Below the pieces are notes generated by a model. It was not told the origin of the DNA. It saw only the letters and a list, made by a program, of their open reading frames with translations, and ran no database searches. Position numbers and translations under genes: made by a program. A stretch of 15,068 nucleotides of DNA from SHVZ01 sp044223515. GTDB lineage: Bacteria; Pseudomonadota; Alphaproteobacteria; SHVZ01. Positions 12,768 through 15,068 of the stretch are shown here, piece after piece; the stretch's first letter is position 1; each line of letters opens with the position of its first letter. The stretch covers positions 1-15,068 of the forward strand of contig JBGALV010000106.1 in the NCBI GenBank assembly GCA_044223515.1. The letters run 5' to 3'.

Positions 12768-13562
12768 ATGGCCGATCGGGACAAGTTCGCAGAGTTGAAA
12801 TCGGGCGACCGCCATTGGGCGGTCGCCACGATCCAAGGCGAGGCCGAGCGTCTTGCCCGCCTTCACGACGAACTCGCTTCCAGGCTTGCCGACAACGACC
12901 GCCTCGTCTATCTCGGCAATTACGTCGGCCACGGCGCGCGGCCGGCCGAGACCATCGACGAGCTGCTGCGCTTCCGTCTCTGGTTCCTCGCGCAGCCCCG
13001 GACCTTCGTCAGCGATCTCGCCTATCTCCGCGGCGCGCAGGAGGAGATGTGGCACAAGCTGCTGCAGCTCCAATTCGCGACCGACCCGCGCGGCGTCCTC
13101 GCCTGGATGCTCGACCACGGCCTCGGCGCAACGCTCGCCGCCTACGGCACCACCGCCGACCAGGGGAAGATCGCGGCCCGTGACGGGGCGCTCTCGATCG
13201 GCAAATGGACCACCCGGCTCCGCGAGGCGATCCGCGCCAGGCCGGGCCATGACCCGTTCTTCTCGGGCCTGAGGCGGGCGGCGATGAGCGAACGGATCCT
13301 CTTCTGCCATGCGGGCATCGATCCCGCCCGGCCGCTGAACGCCCAGACCGACAGCTTCTGGTGGGGAAGCCCGGGCTTCTCCCAGATGAGCGCCCCTTAT
13401 GGCGAGTTCGCGACGGTCGTCCGCGGCTACGACCGCCAGCATCCGGGGGTGGTGGTGACGCCGTTTACGGTGACGATAGACGGCGGTTCCGGATTCGGCG
13501 GTCCGCTGATGGCCTGTGCCTTCGATGCTTCGGGCCAGATGGTGGATCAGCTCTCGGCCTGA
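12768..13562 (+). CDS. Degenerate calcineurin-like (PPP-family) metallophosphoesterase, probable pseudoenzyme
   Basis: A 264-residue protein that follows the PPP phosphatase layout but lacks its metal ligands. Aligning by order: ATIQG (20-24) stands where GDIHG is expected, GNYVGHG (50-56) for GDYVDRG, RGAQEE (88-93) for RGNHEE, and VVRGYD (217-222) for VxGHT. The conserved CHAGID (180-185) and the closing IDGGSGFGGPLMACAFD (237-253), for IDTGAxxGGxL, remain and make the relationship clear. Four of the five motif sets have lost Asp, His or Asn ligands, so phosphatase activity is unlikely; a binding or scaffold role is inferred. The reading frame is intact and GC-rich in third positions, so it is not decaying. 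It starts 24 nt after the CarD-family stop, probably cotranscribed; the ribosome binding site is weak. Its last 16 nt overlap the convergent ROK gene. Confidence 0.75.
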   Translation: MADRDKFAELKSGDRHWAVATIQGEAERLARLHDELASRLADNDRLVYLGNYVGHGARPAETIDELLRFRLWFLAQPRTFVSDLAYLRGAQEEMWHKLLQLQFATDPRGVLAWMLDHGLGATLAAYGTTADQGKIAARDGALSIGKWTTRLREAIRARPGHDPFFSGLRRAAMSERILFCHAGIDPARPLNAQTDSFWWGSPGFSQMSAPYGEFATVVRGYDRQHPGVVVTPFTVTIDGGSGFGGPLMACAFDASGQMVDQLSA

Positions 13563-14632
13563 GAGGCGTTCTTCGCCGCGCTTTCCCGGTTGGTGTAGCT
13601 GGCGTTGCCGAGACCGGTGCCCATGGTCAGCACGCCCCAGTGCTTGACGTCGCGCATCCGGGGCACCTCGCTCAGTCCCTGGACCACGGCGTCGTTGTGC
13701 ATGACCACGGCGGTATCGCGCCCGCCGATCGTCGGGATCCGCTCCTTGAGAACGACCGGAAGGTTGAAGCGGCTGCTCGACCAGTTGCCCGGAAGATTCT
13801 GCGCGCCCCGCGCGATCGTGCCCTTTTCCTCGATCAGGCCGGGACAGCCGATGCCGATGAAGGGCGCCAGCTTGAGGCCCTTCTTGTCCGCCTTCTTGAT
13901 CGAGCGCTCGAGCATCTTCGCCAGGCGGTCGATCACGTCCTCGCGCTTGGGCCCGTCTTCGGCATGGCGCCAGAGCTCGAAGGCCTCGACTTCGGCCTTC
14001 GACAGGTCGTGGCCATCGTCGGTCTTCAGGGCAACGACGCCGCAGCGGATGTTGGATCCGCCGACATCGACGGCGAGCACGGCGTTGAAGCCCTCGAACA
14101 GCCAGGCCGGCACCAGCCGCGCACAGCCGATCAGCGCCGCCTCGTCCGAATGGTGCGTGAGCGGGACGAGATCGACGTCGAGCTTGTCGCTCTTGAGAAG
14201 CACGGCGGCACGTCCGATCGCGATCTCGCCGACGCGGCTCTGGCGCAGGCCGCCGCCGATGGCGATGCGTTCGACCTCTCGCCAGGCCTTCAGCCTCAGG
14301 AACCGTTTGATGACACCGGCGAGCTTCTGGGCGAATTCCTCGATCGCGCCGTGCAGGATGCCGGCGGCGAGCGGGTCGCCGGTGCGCAACAGCTTGTCGA
14401 GATCCTTCTTCTTGAGCTGATTGCTGGGGGTGCTGCCGAAAGGATCGCGATCGTTCTTGGCGACCTGGGCGCGGGTCGCATCGAGGATGGCACGGAAGGC
14501 CTGGCCGCTCGCACGGTCGCCGACGAAGCCGTCCTCGTCCTTGATCTCGGCGTTGTAGCTGTCGAGCGTGACGTCCGGCAGCTCGCTGGCGCCGTGCATG
14601 AAGCTCGAATGATCCTGGCCTGGGCTCGTCAC
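13547..14632 (-). CDS. ROK-family (ASKHA fold) kinase-like protein with circularly permuted motif order
   Basis: A 361-residue protein with ROK sugar-kinase motifs in unusual order. First come motifs normally found in the second half: DRASGQAF (39-46), GDPLAAGILHGAIEEFAQKL (85-104), the adenosine motif IAIGGGLR (123-130) and DEAALIGCARL (163-173). Then the motifs of a normal N-terminus appear: phosphate-1 AVDVGGSNIRCGVV (187-200), IGCPGLIEEKG (261-271), GNWSSSRFNLP (282-292), MHNDAVVQGLSE (311-322) with the likely catalytic Asp314, and phosphate-2 GTGLGNA (338-344) at the C-terminus. The CxCGxxGCxE zinc site of ROK proteins is absent. The start is a GTG at 14632; ATG at 14599 is an alternative and would remove 11 residues. 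It follows the cyclase gene by 78 bp on the same strand. A sugar or related substrate is expected from the family but not identifiable. Confidence 0.8.
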   Translation of the reverse strand: MTSPGQDHSSFMHGASELPDVTLDSYNAEIKDEDGFVGDRASGQAFRAILDATRAQVAKNDRDPFGSTPSNQLKKKDLDKLLRTGDPLAAGILHGAIEEFAQKLAGVIKRFLRLKAWREVERIAIGGGLRQSRVGEIAIGRAAVLLKSDKLDVDLVPLTHHSDEAALIGCARLVPAWLFEGFNAVLAVDVGGSNIRCGVVALKTDDGHDLSKAEVEAFELWRHAEDGPKREDVIDRLAKMLERSIKKADKKGLKLAPFIGIGCPGLIEEKGTIARGAQNLPGNWSSSRFNLPVVLKERIPTIGGRDTAVVMHNDAVVQGLSEVPRMRDVKHWGVLTMGTGLGNASYTNRESAAKNASQAES

Positions 14633-14710
14633 AGGGTGGGGCTCCGTCGGGGAAGCGGGGCGTGTGCGGGCCCGACGTAAACCGGCGGTGAGGCGCCTTG
14701 GTTCCCCTTC

Positions 14711-15068
14711 TCAGACCACCCTGAACAGCTCGACCGCTTCCATCCGGCCGCGCAGCTGGCGCGTCCCGAGGCTCTCGCAGTCGCGTGCCTCCTTGCCCGC
14801 GGCCCGGATCGTCTCGCCGCTTGCCAGCACGACGACGTCGGCCGTGTCCTTCACGTCCTTGGCCTCGTTCAGGATCCGGGTTGCGGAATTCACGGTGTCG
14901 CCGACGATCGTGTAGTTGACGCGGCCGGTCGGTCCGACGTTGCCGACGACGGCAGGGCCGGTGTGGATGCCGACCGCGACGCGGATCGCCGGGAGCCCGT
15001 CGGCGAGCCGCCGCCGGTTGTCGGAGGCGACCGCCTCGGCGATCGCCCTGGAGGCGCGGATCGCCCGG
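14711..15068 (-). CDS. Class III adenylate/guanylate cyclase, C-terminal fragment (cut by window edge)
   Basis: The last 118 codons of a gene that enters from the right edge. The visible part is the second half of a class III nucleotide cyclase catalytic domain: RVAVGIHTGPAVVGNVG, then GRVNYTIVGDTVNSATR, where the Asn and Arg of N-x(3)-R are the usual transition-state-stabilising pair, and the closing LGTRQLRGRMEAVELFRVV. The first metal-binding Asp and any sensory or membrane domain lie outside the window, so specificity (cAMP or cGMP) and regulation cannot be read. It would make a soluble or membrane-tethered second-messenger enzyme. It ends 78 bp before the ROK gene on the same strand, which may be cotranscribed; no terminator is evident between them. 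Confidence 0.9.
   Translation of the reverse strand, partial: RAIRASRAIAEAVASDNRRRLADGLPAIRVAVGIHTGPAVVGNVGPTGRVNYTIVGDTVNSATRILNEAKDVKDTADVVVLASGETIRAAGKEARDCESLGTRQLRGRMEAVELFRVV

Noticed and set aside
1..15068. CRISPR arrays, tRNA/rRNA genes, insertion sequences, attachment sites
   Set aside because: No regularly spaced repeats, no tRNA-like cloverleaf or rRNA segment, and no transposase or integrase motifs were seen on reading both strands.

Overview
The window reads as ordinary-density chromosome from a GC-rich alphaproteobacterium. Nearly all codons end in G or C. A SUV3-like helicase, an S4 protein, an FdxA-type 7Fe ferredoxin and a CarD-family protein occur in that order, and DUF1194 and DUF1223 proteins are also present; this points to the Rhizobiales/Rhodospirillales side of the class. 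I cannot name a genus. No tRNA, rRNA, CRISPR array, IS element or phage gene is visible.

Layout. (1) 1-1666, minus strand: recX, then a secreted VWA-type DUF1194 protein, then the first 25 codons of a LysR regulator cut by the window edge. A short coding-like stretch, possibly a truncated divergent gene, lies opposite that regulator. (2) 1731-3799: an ABC-2 permease without a visible ATPase, a small secreted protein of unknown family, and a secreted thioredoxin-fold DUF1223 protein. (3) 3796-5688: htpG, with a good match to a sigma-32 heat-shock promoter. It is divergent from the helicase/S4 pair (5810-8664), which is coupled through an ATGA overlap. (4) 8648-10781, minus strand: an EgtE/isopenicillin-N-epimerase-like class V aminotransferase and a CrgA-type LysR regulator, sitting as a two-gene cassette between the S4 gene and fdxA. 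(5) 10935-13562: fdxA, a 370-bp gene-free leader with promoter and hairpin, a CarD-family protein with a 200-residue lysine-rich tail at its N-terminus, and a PPP-phosphatase-like protein that has lost its metal ligands. (6) 13547-15068, minus strand: the C-terminal half of a class III adenylate/guanylate cyclase, then a ROK-family sugar-kinase-like protein whose motifs occur in circularly permuted order.

Three proteins deserve most attention: the permuted ROK protein, the CarD protein with a histone-H1-like N-terminal arm, and the pseudo-phosphatase immediately downstream of it. The window also shows a striking economy: all four convergent gene pairs overlap at their 3' ends, so none has room for an intergenic terminator. 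Functionally the genes are mostly housekeeping (RecA modulation, chaperone, RNA helicase, RNA-binding protein, electron transfer, RNA-polymerase regulation) with a few signalling and envelope proteins.
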